From RGIG9079 sp964567845 (GTDB lineage Bacteria; Bacteroidota; Bacteroidia; Bacteroidales; Marinifilaceae), in contig CAZMOG010000073.1 of NCBI GenBank assembly GCA_964567845.1, forward strand, positions 1-9,758: DNA of 9,758 nucleotides, given 5' to 3'. Position 1 is the first letter of the stretch. Every line of letters begins with the position of its first letter. Positions 1 to 7,042 of the stretch are shown one piece after another. Made by a program: the position numbers and the translations under genes. A model generated the notes under the pieces. It saw nothing but the letters and a program-made list of their open reading frames with translations, made no database searches and had not been told where the DNA came from.

Positions 1-48
1 TTTTGTATCAACGGTTTGGATTTTATCTATTTTTTTGATTGCGGAATT

Positions 49-54
49 AAGGAA
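49..54 (+). promoter_or_regulatory. Ribosome binding site of the TetR-family gene
   Basis: AAGGAA lies 6 bases before the ATG at 61 and is the clearest Shine-Dalgarno-like site in the window. It supports ATG 61 over the in-frame TTG at 16, which would add 15 residues (LDFIYFFDCGIKETI) unlike a TetR N-terminus. The rest of 1-60 is AT-rich, with a T run at 30-36. I could not fit a good Bacteroidota promoter (TTTG, then TAnnTTTG) there, so the promoter is unplaced or lies left of the window. Confidence 0.5.
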
Positions 55-60
55 ACCATT

Positions 61-654
61 ATGGAGACAGCCAAAACAATTAGAACTCGAACAAAAATCA
101 TTGAGGTTGCTAAGGAGTTGTTTGCTACAAGCAACTTCCTTAAAACCACAATGAACACTATAGCCCAAAAGGCTGAAATGAGTAGACGCACTCTCTATAT
201 GCACTTTCAGAGCAAGGAGGACATCCTCCATTATGTAATTGAAGATGAAGCACAACAAATTATCAGCAGATTAGAGGGAATTAAGGACTCCACCATGTCG
301 GCTGATCGCAGATTAAGATTACACATCTTGACCAGATTCAATATTATTGACAATCTGGTTAGAAGAAATCGGTATATCAGATATGACTTTATCTATAATC
401 AACTACAACTTGAACAAAGAAGAAAACCTATAGATATTGCAGAATATCACATTCTTCACGATATTATCAAAGCCGGCAAAGAGGAGGGTACCTTCTACTG
501 TTCAAATACTGACGATTTTGCACGAACAATTCTGCGTATGTTGAAAAGTTTGGAGCAACCGTTTATAATCAGAAACAATCGGGTAAGGACATACAACATG
601 TTAAAAGAGTATGTCGATATGCTCTTTAATGGAATATTAAACAAAACTAAATAA
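61..654 (+). CDS. TetR/AcrR-family transcriptional regulator
   Basis: A 197-residue protein, the usual size for a one-component TetR repressor. Residues about 10-56 form the DNA-binding three-helix domain: the helix with EVAKELFATS, then TTMNTIAQKAEMSRRTLYMHF at 29-49, which is the helix-turn-helix with the family's typical YxHFxSKEDIL ending. The remaining helical part would be the dimer and ligand domain; it is divergent and does not reveal a ligand. ATG 61 is chosen because it follows AAGGAA and gives a normal TetR N-terminus. The gene ends 5 bases before purB, so the two are probably cotranscribed. Relatives often repress RND or ABC pumps, and both occur downstream here (1997-3826 and 4789 onward), so control of one of these or of its own operon is a reasonable inference, not something the sequence shows. 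Confidence 0.88.
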   Translation: METAKTIRTRTKIIEVAKELFATSNFLKTTMNTIAQKAEMSRRTLYMHFQSKEDILHYVIEDEAQQIISRLEGIKDSTMSADRRLRLHILTRFNIIDNLVRRNRYIRYDFIYNQLQLEQRRKPIDIAEYHILHDIIKAGKEEGTFYCSNTDDFARTILRMLKSLEQPFIIRNNRVRTYNMLKEYVDMLFNGILNKTK

Positions 655-659
655 TACTT

Positions 660-1997
660 ATGGAATCATTGACCGCCATTTCACCTATTGACGGACGCTA
701 TCGCGACAAAGTAGAATCACTTTCTGCATACTTCTCAGAGTATGCATTAATCAAGTACAGAGTAAAGGTAGAGATTGAATATTTCATTACTTTGTGTGAA
801 TTACCACTGCCCCAACTCATTAAATTTGACCACGAATATTTCGAGGACTTACGCAAAATATATCAAAATTTCAGCGTTGCCGATGCAGAAGAGGTAAAAG
901 AGATTGAGAAGACAACCAATCACGATGTAAAGGCCGTAGAGTACTTCATCAAACGTCGTTTTGACCAATTGAATCTACAACCATTCAAAGAGTTTATCCA
1001 CTTCGGATTAACATCGCAAGACATCAACAACACCTCACTTCCATGTCTATTCCAGGATGCACTGAACGAGGTTTACTACCCTGTATTGGACGAGCTTATT
1101 GCAAAGCTTAAGGAGTTGGCAAACGAGTGGAACAACGTTCCCATGTTGGCAAAGACCCACGGTCAACCTGCATCACCAACCAGATTGGGCAAAGAGATTA
1201 ATGTATTCATCTATAGAATTGAGCGCCAGTTGGAGTTGTTGAAATCAATCCCGATGTCGGGAAAATTTGGAGGTGCAACAGGAAACTTCAATGCACACCA
1301 CGTTGCATACCCCAAATATGATTGGGCAGCATTTGGTAAAAAGTTTCTGAAGGAGAAGTTGAATATTGAGCGGGAGGAGTTTACCACACAAATCTCCAAC
1401 TACGATAACTTTGCTGCACTATGCGATGGTCTAAGAAGAATCAATACTATCATTCTTGACCTTGACCGTGACTTCTGGACCTACATCTCTATGAACTATT
1501 TCAAACAGAAGATTAAGGCGGGCGAGGTTGGTTCATCGGCAATGCCGCACAAAGTAAACCCTATCGACTACGAAAACTCGGAGGGTAACTTGGGATTGGC
1601 CAACGCTATATTTGAGCATCTGGCAACAAAATTGCCGGTATCAAGACTACAGCGCGACCTGACCGACTCTACTGTAATCAGAAATGTTGGAGTGCCATTC
1701 GCACACTCTATAATTGCAATTAAATCAACATTAAAGGGTTTGAACAAATTGATTATCAACCCTGAGGTAATTGCACAAGACCTAGAAGAGAACTGGGCAG
1801 TTGTTGCCGAGGCAATTCAGACCGTTCTTCGTAGAGAGGCATACCCAAATCCATACGAGGCTCTTAAAGCTTTGACAAGAACAAATGCACAGGTAACCCA
1901 ACAATCTATTGCAGAGTTTATAGAGACTCTTGAGGTTCCTGAAAACATCAAGAATCAGTTAAAAGAGATTACACCTTCTAACTACACCGGAATATAA
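660..1997 (+). CDS. purB: Adenylosuccinate lyase
   Basis: This cytosolic enzyme acts twice in purine synthesis, splitting fumarate from SAICAR to give AICAR and from adenylosuccinate to give AMP. The 445 residues follow the E. coli-type PurB closely: N-terminal LTAISPIDGRYRDKV, TTNHDVKAVEYF at 85-96, HFGLTSQDINN at 114-124, KTHGQPASPT at 165-174 with the probable catalytic His167, and the fumarase/aspartase-superfamily signature GSSAMPHKVNP at 291-301 with the mobile-loop serines 292-293. QRDLTDSTVIRN at 331-342 is also typical. The protein stops at NYTGI, about a dozen residues earlier than E. coli PurB, with no sign of damage. There is no Shine-Dalgarno before the ATG; the upstream bases are A/T-rich. 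It starts 5 bases after the TetR gene and its TAA overlaps the next ATG by one base. Confidence 0.97.
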   Translation: MESLTAISPIDGRYRDKVESLSAYFSEYALIKYRVKVEIEYFITLCELPLPQLIKFDHEYFEDLRKIYQNFSVADAEEVKEIEKTTNHDVKAVEYFIKRRFDQLNLQPFKEFIHFGLTSQDINNTSLPCLFQDALNEVYYPVLDELIAKLKELANEWNNVPMLAKTHGQPASPTRLGKEINVFIYRIERQLELLKSIPMSGKFGGATGNFNAHHVAYPKYDWAAFGKKFLKEKLNIEREEFTTQISNYDNFAALCDGLRRINTIILDLDRDFWTYISMNYFKQKIKAGEVGSSAMPHKVNPIDYENSEGNLGLANAIFEHLATKLPVSRLQRDLTDSTVIRNVGVPFAHSIIAIKSTLKGLNKLIINPEVIAQDLEENWAVVAEAIQTVLRREAYPNPYEALKALTRTNAQVTQQSIAEFIETLEVPENIKNQLKEITPSNYTGI

Positions 1998-1999
1998 TG
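1995..1999 (+). promoter_or_regulatory. purB stop / ABC exporter start overlap (TAATG)
   Basis: The TAA stop of purB (1995-1997) shares its last A with the ATG of the ABC gene (1997-1999). No Shine-Dalgarno is visible before this ATG. Such a junction commonly means translational coupling by terminating ribosomes that restart; this is inferred from layout. Confidence 0.6.
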
Positions 2000-3826
2000 A
2001 AATCACTAATAACCCTCCTCAAGCGGTTTTGCCTGCCATACAAGGGGAGAATGGTGAAGAGCATACTATTCAACTTACTGAGTGCACTTTTTGGTACACT
2101 CAGTATTGTTATGCTTATACCCATACTTGGAATACTGTTCGGAACCAACGAAATGGTAAACAATCCCGGAGCTTTTGATATGAGCCACATAACAAGCTCA
2201 ATCAAAAACCATTTAGCCTACTGGATTACCTGTTGTATCAACAGTTTCGGTGGCACCAACACACTTCTTATAATTGGAGGTTTTGCAGTATTCACCACTG
2301 CCTTAAAAACAGGATTCATGTTCCTTGCATCGCGTGAATTGATCAACATCAGAAATGGAGTTGTTCGCGACATTCGCAGAAAAATCTACAGAAAGATTTT
2401 AGCCTTGCCAATTCCATTTTTCTCTGAGGAGCGCAAAGGAGACATGATTGCAAGAATGACAACCGATGTACAAGAGGTCGAGGCTTCGGTCATGAGTTCA
2501 TTGGATATGTTGTTCCAAAGCCCGATTCTTATTGCAGTTTACCTTGGAGCAATGTTATACATCAGCTGGCCATTGACTCTTTTCGCTTTGGTAATGCTAC
2601 CTGTAATGGGACTACTTATCGGAAGAGTTGGAAAGAGTTTGAAACGCAAATCAATGGAGGGGCAAAATAAAATGGGTGATATTCTGGCCAATACCGAAGA
2701 GACTCTATCAGGCTTGAGAATTATTAAGGCATTCAATGCCGAAGATAGAATTGCCGAGCGCTTCAATGGAGAGGTTGAGGCATATAGAAAAATTCAAAAT
2801 CGCCTTATGATTCGCCGCTCAATGGCACACCCTATGAGTGAATTCCTTGGAACCGGAGTAATTGTATTGGTACTTTGGTTCGGAGGTCTGCTTATTCTTA
2901 ATAAGGTGGGAGGCTTAGCAGCCGAAGCATTCATTGGATATATCGCTATGTTCTACTCTATCATCAATCCGGCAAAGAACCTTTCACAGGCATACTACAA
3001 TGTAGAGAAAGGTATGGCCGCAATGGATAGAATTGATGTTATCCTAAATGCCGACAACAGTATTAAAGAGAAACCGGATGCACTTTCACTAAACCAATTC
3101 AACAATGGCATTGAGTATAAAAATGTAACATTCGGATACAACGATGAGCGCAATGTACTGAAAAGTGTATCAGTAACCATTCCTAAGGGGAAAACTGTTG
3201 CATTGGTAGGCCAATCAGGGTCCGGTAAGAGTACATTTGTAGATTTGCTACCACGTTTTTACGATGTAAAAGAGGGTTCAATCAGCGTTGATGGTCACGA
3301 TATTCGCAACTACAAGATTCACGACCTTCGCGAAATTATTGGAAATGTCAACCAGGATCCTATTCTGTTCAATGACACCATCTTCAACAACATAGCTTTT
3401 GGGGTAAACAATGCAACACAAGAGCAGGTCGAGACTGCAGCAAAGATTGCAAATGCTCACGACTTTATATTACAGACCGAGAACGGTTATCAGACCGTTA
3501 TTGGTGACAGAGGCAGCAAATTGAGTGGAGGACAACGTCAACGTTTAAGTATTGCCCGTGCTGTACTTAAGAATCCTCCATTAATGATTTTGGACGAGGC
3601 CACATCTGCCCTTGACACCGAATCAGAGAAGCTTGTACAGGATGCATTGGATAAATTAATGAAGAACAGAACTTCGTTGGTTATTGCACACCGATTGTCA
3701 ACCATCAAGAATGCCGATATGATTTGTGTATTCCATGAGGGTGAGATTGTTGAGCGAGGAAGCCATGAGGAACTGTTGGCACTTAATGGAATCTACACCA
3801 AACTGTACCAGATGCAAAACTTTTAA
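1997..3826 (+). CDS. MsbA-like ABC exporter, fused permease and ATPase half-transporter
   Basis: A 609-residue inner-membrane half-transporter that would work as a homodimer. The N-terminal exporter domain (about 20-330) has hydrophobic segments near 22-48, 88-112, 170-212 and 283-326; the stretch between the first two, about 49-87, is a rather long predicted periplasmic loop. FFSEERKGDMIARMTTDV at 141-158 and EETLSGLRIIKAFNAE at 234-249 are typical coupling-helix regions. The ATPase domain is complete: A-loop Tyr381, Walker A GQSGSGKST at 405-413, Q-loop Gln453, signature LSGGQ at 509-513, Walker B LMILDE at 529-534 with Glu534, and H-loop His565. It resembles the Bacteroidota proteins annotated as MsbA-type lipid or multidrug exporters; the substrate (lipid A core, another lipid or a drug) cannot be told. 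It is coupled to purB by TAATG and followed by queF after 9 bases. Confidence 0.93.
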   Translation: MKSLITLLKRFCLPYKGRMVKSILFNLLSALFGTLSIVMLIPILGILFGTNEMVNNPGAFDMSHITSSIKNHLAYWITCCINSFGGTNTLLIIGGFAVFTTALKTGFMFLASRELINIRNGVVRDIRRKIYRKILALPIPFFSEERKGDMIARMTTDVQEVEASVMSSLDMLFQSPILIAVYLGAMLYISWPLTLFALVMLPVMGLLIGRVGKSLKRKSMEGQNKMGDILANTEETLSGLRIIKAFNAEDRIAERFNGEVEAYRKIQNRLMIRRSMAHPMSEFLGTGVIVLVLWFGGLLILNKVGGLAAEAFIGYIAMFYSIINPAKNLSQAYYNVEKGMAAMDRIDVILNADNSIKEKPDALSLNQFNNGIEYKNVTFGYNDERNVLKSVSVTIPKGKTVALVGQSGSGKSTFVDLLPRFYDVKEGSISVDGHDIRNYKIHDLREIIGNVNQDPILFNDTIFNNIAFGVNNATQEQVETAAKIANAHDFILQTENGYQTVIGDRGSKLSGGQRQRLSIARAVLKNPPLMILDEATSALDTESEKLVQDALDKLMKNRTSLVIAHRLSTIKNADMICVFHEGEIVERGSHEELLALNGIYTKLYQMQNF

Positions 3827-3835
3827 CAAGAGAGT

Positions 3836-4729
3836 ATGACGAGTGTTGATATTGAGGTTGACGAGGGAAAGATTTTGGGAAAAAACATTGGTTATCCAAA
3901 GAGCTATTGTCCTGAAATTATTGTACCCATTCCTCGCCATCTCAACAGAGAGATATATGGGATAACCGATCCCGACAACCTTTTTTGCGGCTACGATACA
4001 TGGCACGCATACGAGTGTAGTATTCTTACCGATAGCGGAATTCCTGTTACATTCATCCTAAAGGTTGTCTATCCCTCAACCTCGCAATTTATTGTAGAGA
4101 GCAAATCCTTGAAACTCTATTTGGCATCGTTCAACATGGAAAGATTAGGCACAACAAAAGAGTTGGCCATAAAAGAGTTCAAATCAAGAGTACAAAATGA
4201 TCTGCAACAAGCTTTAGCCTGTAAAGTAGAACTTGGTATATTCGAATACCTGGATTCGCAACAACCACTTACAGGATTTGAGGGGTATCAATGTATTGAC
4301 AATCATCTTGATGCCCGCAATCTGACTATAACCCGATACACCGAAACTCCCGAACTTCTTGCGGAGAGTTGCACAAATGGAGAGCAACACTACTCTACCC
4401 ACCTGCTTAAGAGCAACTGCAAAGTTACCAAACAGCCTGATTGGGGTTCCGTTTACATGCACATCAAGGGAGACAAAATTCCTACCATTGATAGTTTTAT
4501 TAAATATATCATCTCTCTTCGCGATGAGAACCACTTCCACGAGGAGATATGCGAAATGATATACAAACGCATAAGCGACATGTTCCACCCCGAGGAATTG
4601 GCCGTAACATGCCTCTACACCCGACGCGGAGGAATTGATATTTGCCCATGCAGAGCATCGAATAAGGAACTTCTTAACAAGGTCCTTCAAAACGTTGATT
4701 ATAACGATAATCCCACATTCAGGAGATAA
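3836..4729 (+). CDS. queF: NADPH-dependent 7-cyano-7-deazaguanine (preQ0) reductase, long two-domain type
   Basis: QueF reduces the nitrile of preQ0 to the amine preQ1 with two NADPH, the last step before base insertion into tRNA on the way to queuosine. The 297-residue protein matches the long E. coli-type (tandem T-fold) enzyme along its length: VPIPRHLNRE near 30-39, substrate-binding ESKSLKLYLASFN at 88-100, HLLKSNC at 189-195 with nucleophile Cys195, QPDWGS at 200-205 with Asp202, ENHFHEE at 231-237 (His235 and Glu236 correspond to the E. coli HE pair), and YTRRGGIDI at 261-269. All expected catalytic residues are present. The start gives the correct N-terminus; AAGAGAG just upstream is at most a weak ribosome site. 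No other queuosine gene lies in the window and no preQ1 riboswitch precedes it, so it probably rides on the upstream transcript. Confidence 0.96.
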   Translation: MTSVDIEVDEGKILGKNIGYPKSYCPEIIVPIPRHLNREIYGITDPDNLFCGYDTWHAYECSILTDSGIPVTFILKVVYPSTSQFIVESKSLKLYLASFNMERLGTTKELAIKEFKSRVQNDLQQALACKVELGIFEYLDSQQPLTGFEGYQCIDNHLDARNLTITRYTETPELLAESCTNGEQHYSTHLLKSNCKVTKQPDWGSVYMHIKGDKIPTIDSFIKYIISLRDENHFHEEICEMIYKRISDMFHPEELAVTCLYTRRGGIDICPCRASNKELLNKVLQNVDYNDNPTFRR

Positions 4730-4732
4730 CCA

Positions 4733-4782
4733 TAGAATATTGCGTTTCGTATAGTCTTTAGATTAAAACCAGAAATATTCTA
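4733..4782. repeat. Inverted repeat, 9-bp perfect arms, upstream of the adaptor gene
   Basis: TAGAATATT at 4733-4741 is the exact reverse complement of AATATTCTA at 4774-4782, separated by 32 bases. It begins 3 bases after the queF stop. Its right arm shares bases 4779-4782 with the right arm of the other inverted repeat (4751-4790), so in RNA the two pairings would compete. The arms are very A/T-rich and contain the self-palindrome AATATT, so chance is a real possibility. Confidence 0.4.
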
Positions 4783-4790
4783 CAGACTAT
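4751..4790 (+). promoter_or_regulatory. Inverted repeat overlapping the adaptor start codon (operator or translation-control hairpin candidate)
   Basis: ATAGTCTTTAGA at 4751-4762 pairs with TCTACAGACTAT at 4779-4790: 11 of 12 positions match, with one internal mismatch (T4758 against C4783) and a 16-base spacer. The right arm ends on the first two bases of the adaptor ATG (4789-4791). As RNA, the stem would hide the start codon; as DNA, a spaced palindrome at a pump gene could be a repressor operator, for example for the TetR protein at 61-654. There is no T tract after it, so it is unlikely to terminate queF transcription. No good promoter match was found in 4730-4788. Confidence 0.45.
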
Positions 4791-5832
4791 GAGAAACTTT
4801 ATACCCATCACTGCCATCATTATGGCAGTCGCATGCTACTCATGCCAAAAGGAAACTGTCACAGAGAAGAGTCCTCGCCCGGTAAGAGTATCAAAAGTTC
4901 AACAATTAAACTACACAACTCAGAGTTATACGGGAATTGTAGAGGCCCAAGAGAGCGCAAAATTGGCTTTCAGAATGCCTGGTACCATGAGCGAAACCCC
5001 GGTAGGTCCGGGAGCAATGGTAAAAAAGGGAGAATTGGTTGCCGCCATTGACCCCTTCGATTACAATCTGCAACTAAATGCTGCCCTTTCGGCATATCAA
5101 ACGGCTGAGTTTCAACTACAGAGAAACAGACGATTGATGGAGGAGCAGGCAATCTCGAAGCAGGAGTACGAGATAAGTCAGACCAACTTCGCTCAGGCAG
5201 AATCAAACTACAAAGCGGCACAAGAGATGGTTCGTGACACCCGTCTATATGCACCATTCGATGGATTCATTGAAAACAAATATGTCAATAACTACCAGAA
5301 AATCAGCTCGGGCGATCCCATTGTAAACCTTGTAAATCCATACGCCATTCAAATCAAAGTCATTCTGCCGGAAATGGCCATCAACTGGATAAACAGACCC
5401 ATGAATATCCTTCTGGAGTTCGACACCGAGCCGGGAATCAGATATGAAGGTTATATTCTAAGTAAAATCGAAGCCTCGATTGAGGGAGGAGGAATACCCG
5501 TAAAAATTGCAATTAAAGAGGCCGATTTCAATCCCCTCAGCCATAACATACACACCGGATTCTCATGTAAAGCCACATTTATTGTTCAAAACGACAATAA
5601 CAACGGAACCATTGTTCCACTAAGTGCCATTTGCTACTCTCCAAAAACAAAAGAGCCCTTCGTATGGGTTATTGAGAATGATGGAACCACCAAAAAGCAG
5701 CCAATATCTATCTATCGGGTAATTGGTAAAGAGAGTATAATAGTAAGCTCCGGCCTTACCGGTAACGAGACCATTGTAACTGCCGGAGCGCAAAATCTAT
5801 TAGAGGGACAAAGGGTTACTGTTATTCAGTAG
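4789..5832 (+). CDS. RND efflux periplasmic adaptor lipoprotein (membrane fusion protein, AcrA/HlyD-like)
   Basis: A 347-residue adaptor that would bridge an RND pump and a TolC-like channel across the periplasm. The N-terminus is a short hydrophobic signal with two candidate lipidation cysteines, Cys16 (AVAC) and Cys19 (CYSC); neither is a perfect lipobox. The rest has the family order: first half of the lipoyl-like domain about 46-90 (LAFRMPGTMSETPVGPG, then VKKGELVAAIDP), a short alpha-helical hairpin about 91-150 rich in Gln and Glu, second lipoyl half about 151-185 (LYAPFDGFI), beta-barrel about 186-265, and membrane-proximal domain about 272-347 ending in the usual AGAQNLLEGQRV. It appears complete. 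No Shine-Dalgarno is seen, and the start lies in an inverted repeat. It converges on the channel gene, overlapping it by 11 bases. Substrate is unknown. Confidence 0.93.
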   Translation: MRNFIPITAIIMAVACYSCQKETVTEKSPRPVRVSKVQQLNYTTQSYTGIVEAQESAKLAFRMPGTMSETPVGPGAMVKKGELVAAIDPFDYNLQLNAALSAYQTAEFQLQRNRRLMEEQAISKQEYEISQTNFAQAESNYKAAQEMVRDTRLYAPFDGFIENKYVNNYQKISSGDPIVNLVNPYAIQIKVILPEMAINWINRPMNILLEFDTEPGIRYEGYILSKIEASIEGGGIPVKIAIKEADFNPLSHNIHTGFSCKATFIVQNDNNNGTIVPLSAICYSPKTKEPFVWVIENDGTTKKQPISIYRVIGKESIIVSSGLTGNETIVTAGAQNLLEGQRVTVIQ

Positions 5833-5835
5833 CCC
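5813..5835. terminator. Hairpin on the overlapping stop codons, possible bidirectional terminator
   Basis: GGGTTACTG at 5813-5821 pairs with CAGTAGCCC at 5827-5835 around a 5-base loop TTATT. In plus-strand RNA all 9 pairs form, one being a U-G wobble; in minus-strand RNA that position is an A-C mismatch. The stem contains the adaptor's TAG (5830-5832) and the loop begins with the channel gene's TAA (5822-5824 read on the minus strand). Neither side has a clear T tract, so it is not a canonical intrinsic terminator, but its placement exactly between two convergent genes with no spacer suggests a termination or 3'-end-protection role. Confidence 0.45.
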
Positions 5836-7042
5836 CTCCCAACAGCCTTGAATATTCGCTTAACACCACCATAAAGTTGTAATTATATACAATCACATTC
5901 GTATATGAATCCAACCACGAGGCTTGAGCATTTATTACATCGACAATTGGCAACTTCCCCTCGGAATAACTGAGCGTATTTAATCTAAGATTATCCGAGG
6001 CTATATCAAGCGATGAATTAACAAAACGCCATCGCTCCTCCAAATTCCTAATCTTTAGCATTGTATTACTCAAAGCCAAAAGCAGCTGCTCCTCTACCTT
6101 CTCCATTTGTGTCGCAGCAATCTGCTCCTCGGTTCTATTCTTCAACTCAACTTTCTTGCGTTCCATAAAATGGAATATAGGTATTGAGAGTTTCGCATAA
6201 GCAGAAGGGAGAAAATCGGTATCGGAGTAATGGCCGCTCACCCCCACCCTAACCGATGGCAGATAGGCAGAATTTCCCAAACGGGTTGACAGCTTTGCTC
6301 CTTCATATTGAGTAACGGCCTGCATATATTCGGGAGAACGCTCAACCACCTCGCGATCCGTAATGAAATCAATAGGGACAAAAGGGGCCGGCAAGGTATC
6401 GCTAAGGGTCAACTCTATATCGGGAAGCGCCCCTCTATTATGGTTAATTTGTCGCATCGATACCCCCATAGCCTCGTAAGCACTGCTCCTGCGCTGCATG
6501 GCAGCTATCTGTTGTTGTTCCACAACCAACAAATCGGTTCTGCTAATTGCTCCCTGCTCATAACGTTTATTTACCAAAGCCAGCAGATCATTTACAATCT
6601 GCAAATAGTAATCGGCAACCATACACAAATCAGAGTTGGCAACCGCCTCCCAATAGGTTATCTCTGCAAGATATTTAACCTGATCCTGTTGCGATATTAC
6701 ACTCCATTCACTTGCATCGATATTTATATCGGCAAGCTGCATTGAACGACGTACGGAGCCTCCCGAATAGACATTTTGCTCTATCGATGCCCCAACACCG
6801 TATGAATCGGTATTATTATCGGGATTATAACTATATTCGGCACTACCGCTTAATTCGGGCAAATTGCCGGAATTTACAATTCTCCTATTATAAATTGCAC
6901 CCAATTCTGTTGACTTACGTTGCTGCAACTCCGGATTATGTTGCAACATTTGCTCGCGGTACTCACTCAACGAAAGCGTAACCTGAGCATTGAGTGTCAC
7001 TGCCATAAAGGCAAACACATAAATCAAGATAACCTTTTTCAT
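5822..7042 (-). CDS. TolC-like outer-membrane efflux channel protein (OEP family)
   Basis: A 406-residue outer-membrane protein that would form the trimeric exit duct of the RND pump. Residues 1-19 are a signal peptide (MKK, hydrophobic stretch, LNA) with likely cleavage before Gln20; there is no lipobox, unlike OprM-type lipoproteins. The mature protein starts with the typical LSLSEYREQMLQHNPELQQRK helix and contains two OEP-type repeats, about 22-205 and 225-400, each a long helix pair plus beta strands; YSYNPDNN and VYSGGSVR near 70-100 fit a beta-hairpin and turn. It is somewhat shorter than many TolC relatives (about 430-490) but both halves are present. Its ATG overlaps the permease stop (ATGA), so it is the downstream gene of a permease-channel operon. 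Its tail overlaps the convergent adaptor gene. Confidence 0.92.
   Translation of the reverse strand: MKKVILIYVFAFMAVTLNAQVTLSLSEYREQMLQHNPELQQRKSTELGAIYNRRIVNSGNLPELSGSAEYSYNPDNNTDSYGVGASIEQNVYSGGSVRRSMQLADINIDASEWSVISQQDQVKYLAEITYWEAVANSDLCMVADYYLQIVNDLLALVNKRYEQGAISRTDLLVVEQQQIAAMQRRSSAYEAMGVSMRQINHNRGALPDIELTLSDTLPAPFVPIDFITDREVVERSPEYMQAVTQYEGAKLSTRLGNSAYLPSVRVGVSGHYSDTDFLPSAYAKLSIPIFHFMERKKVELKNRTEEQIAATQMEKVEEQLLLALSNTMLKIRNLEERWRFVNSSLDIASDNLRLNTLSYSEGKLPIVDVINAQASWLDSYTNVIVYNYNFMVVLSEYSRLLGGATE
7039..7042 (-). promoter_or_regulatory. Permease stop / channel start overlap (ATGA)
   Basis: Read on the minus strand, ATG (7042-7040) of the channel gene overlaps TGA (7041-7039) of the permease gene by 4 bases in total. 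No Shine-Dalgarno is visible in the permease 3' end, so restart by terminating ribosomes is the likely way the channel is translated. Confidence 0.65.

Noticed and set aside
7..57. Weak inverted repeats upstream of the TetR gene (ATCAA/TTGAT and GGTTT/AAACC) as an autoregulatory operator
   Set aside because: The arms are only 5 bases in A/T-rich sequence and do not resemble the repeat at 4751-4790; chance explains them.
16..60. In-frame TTG at 16 as the start of the TetR-family protein
   Set aside because: The 15 extra residues do not resemble a TetR N-terminus, and ATG 61 has a Shine-Dalgarno-like AAGGAA at the right distance.
4214..4690. Open frame of 158 codons antisense to queF
   Set aside because: It lies wholly inside queF, whose catalytic motifs are intact throughout; the antisense translation shows no recognisable domain.
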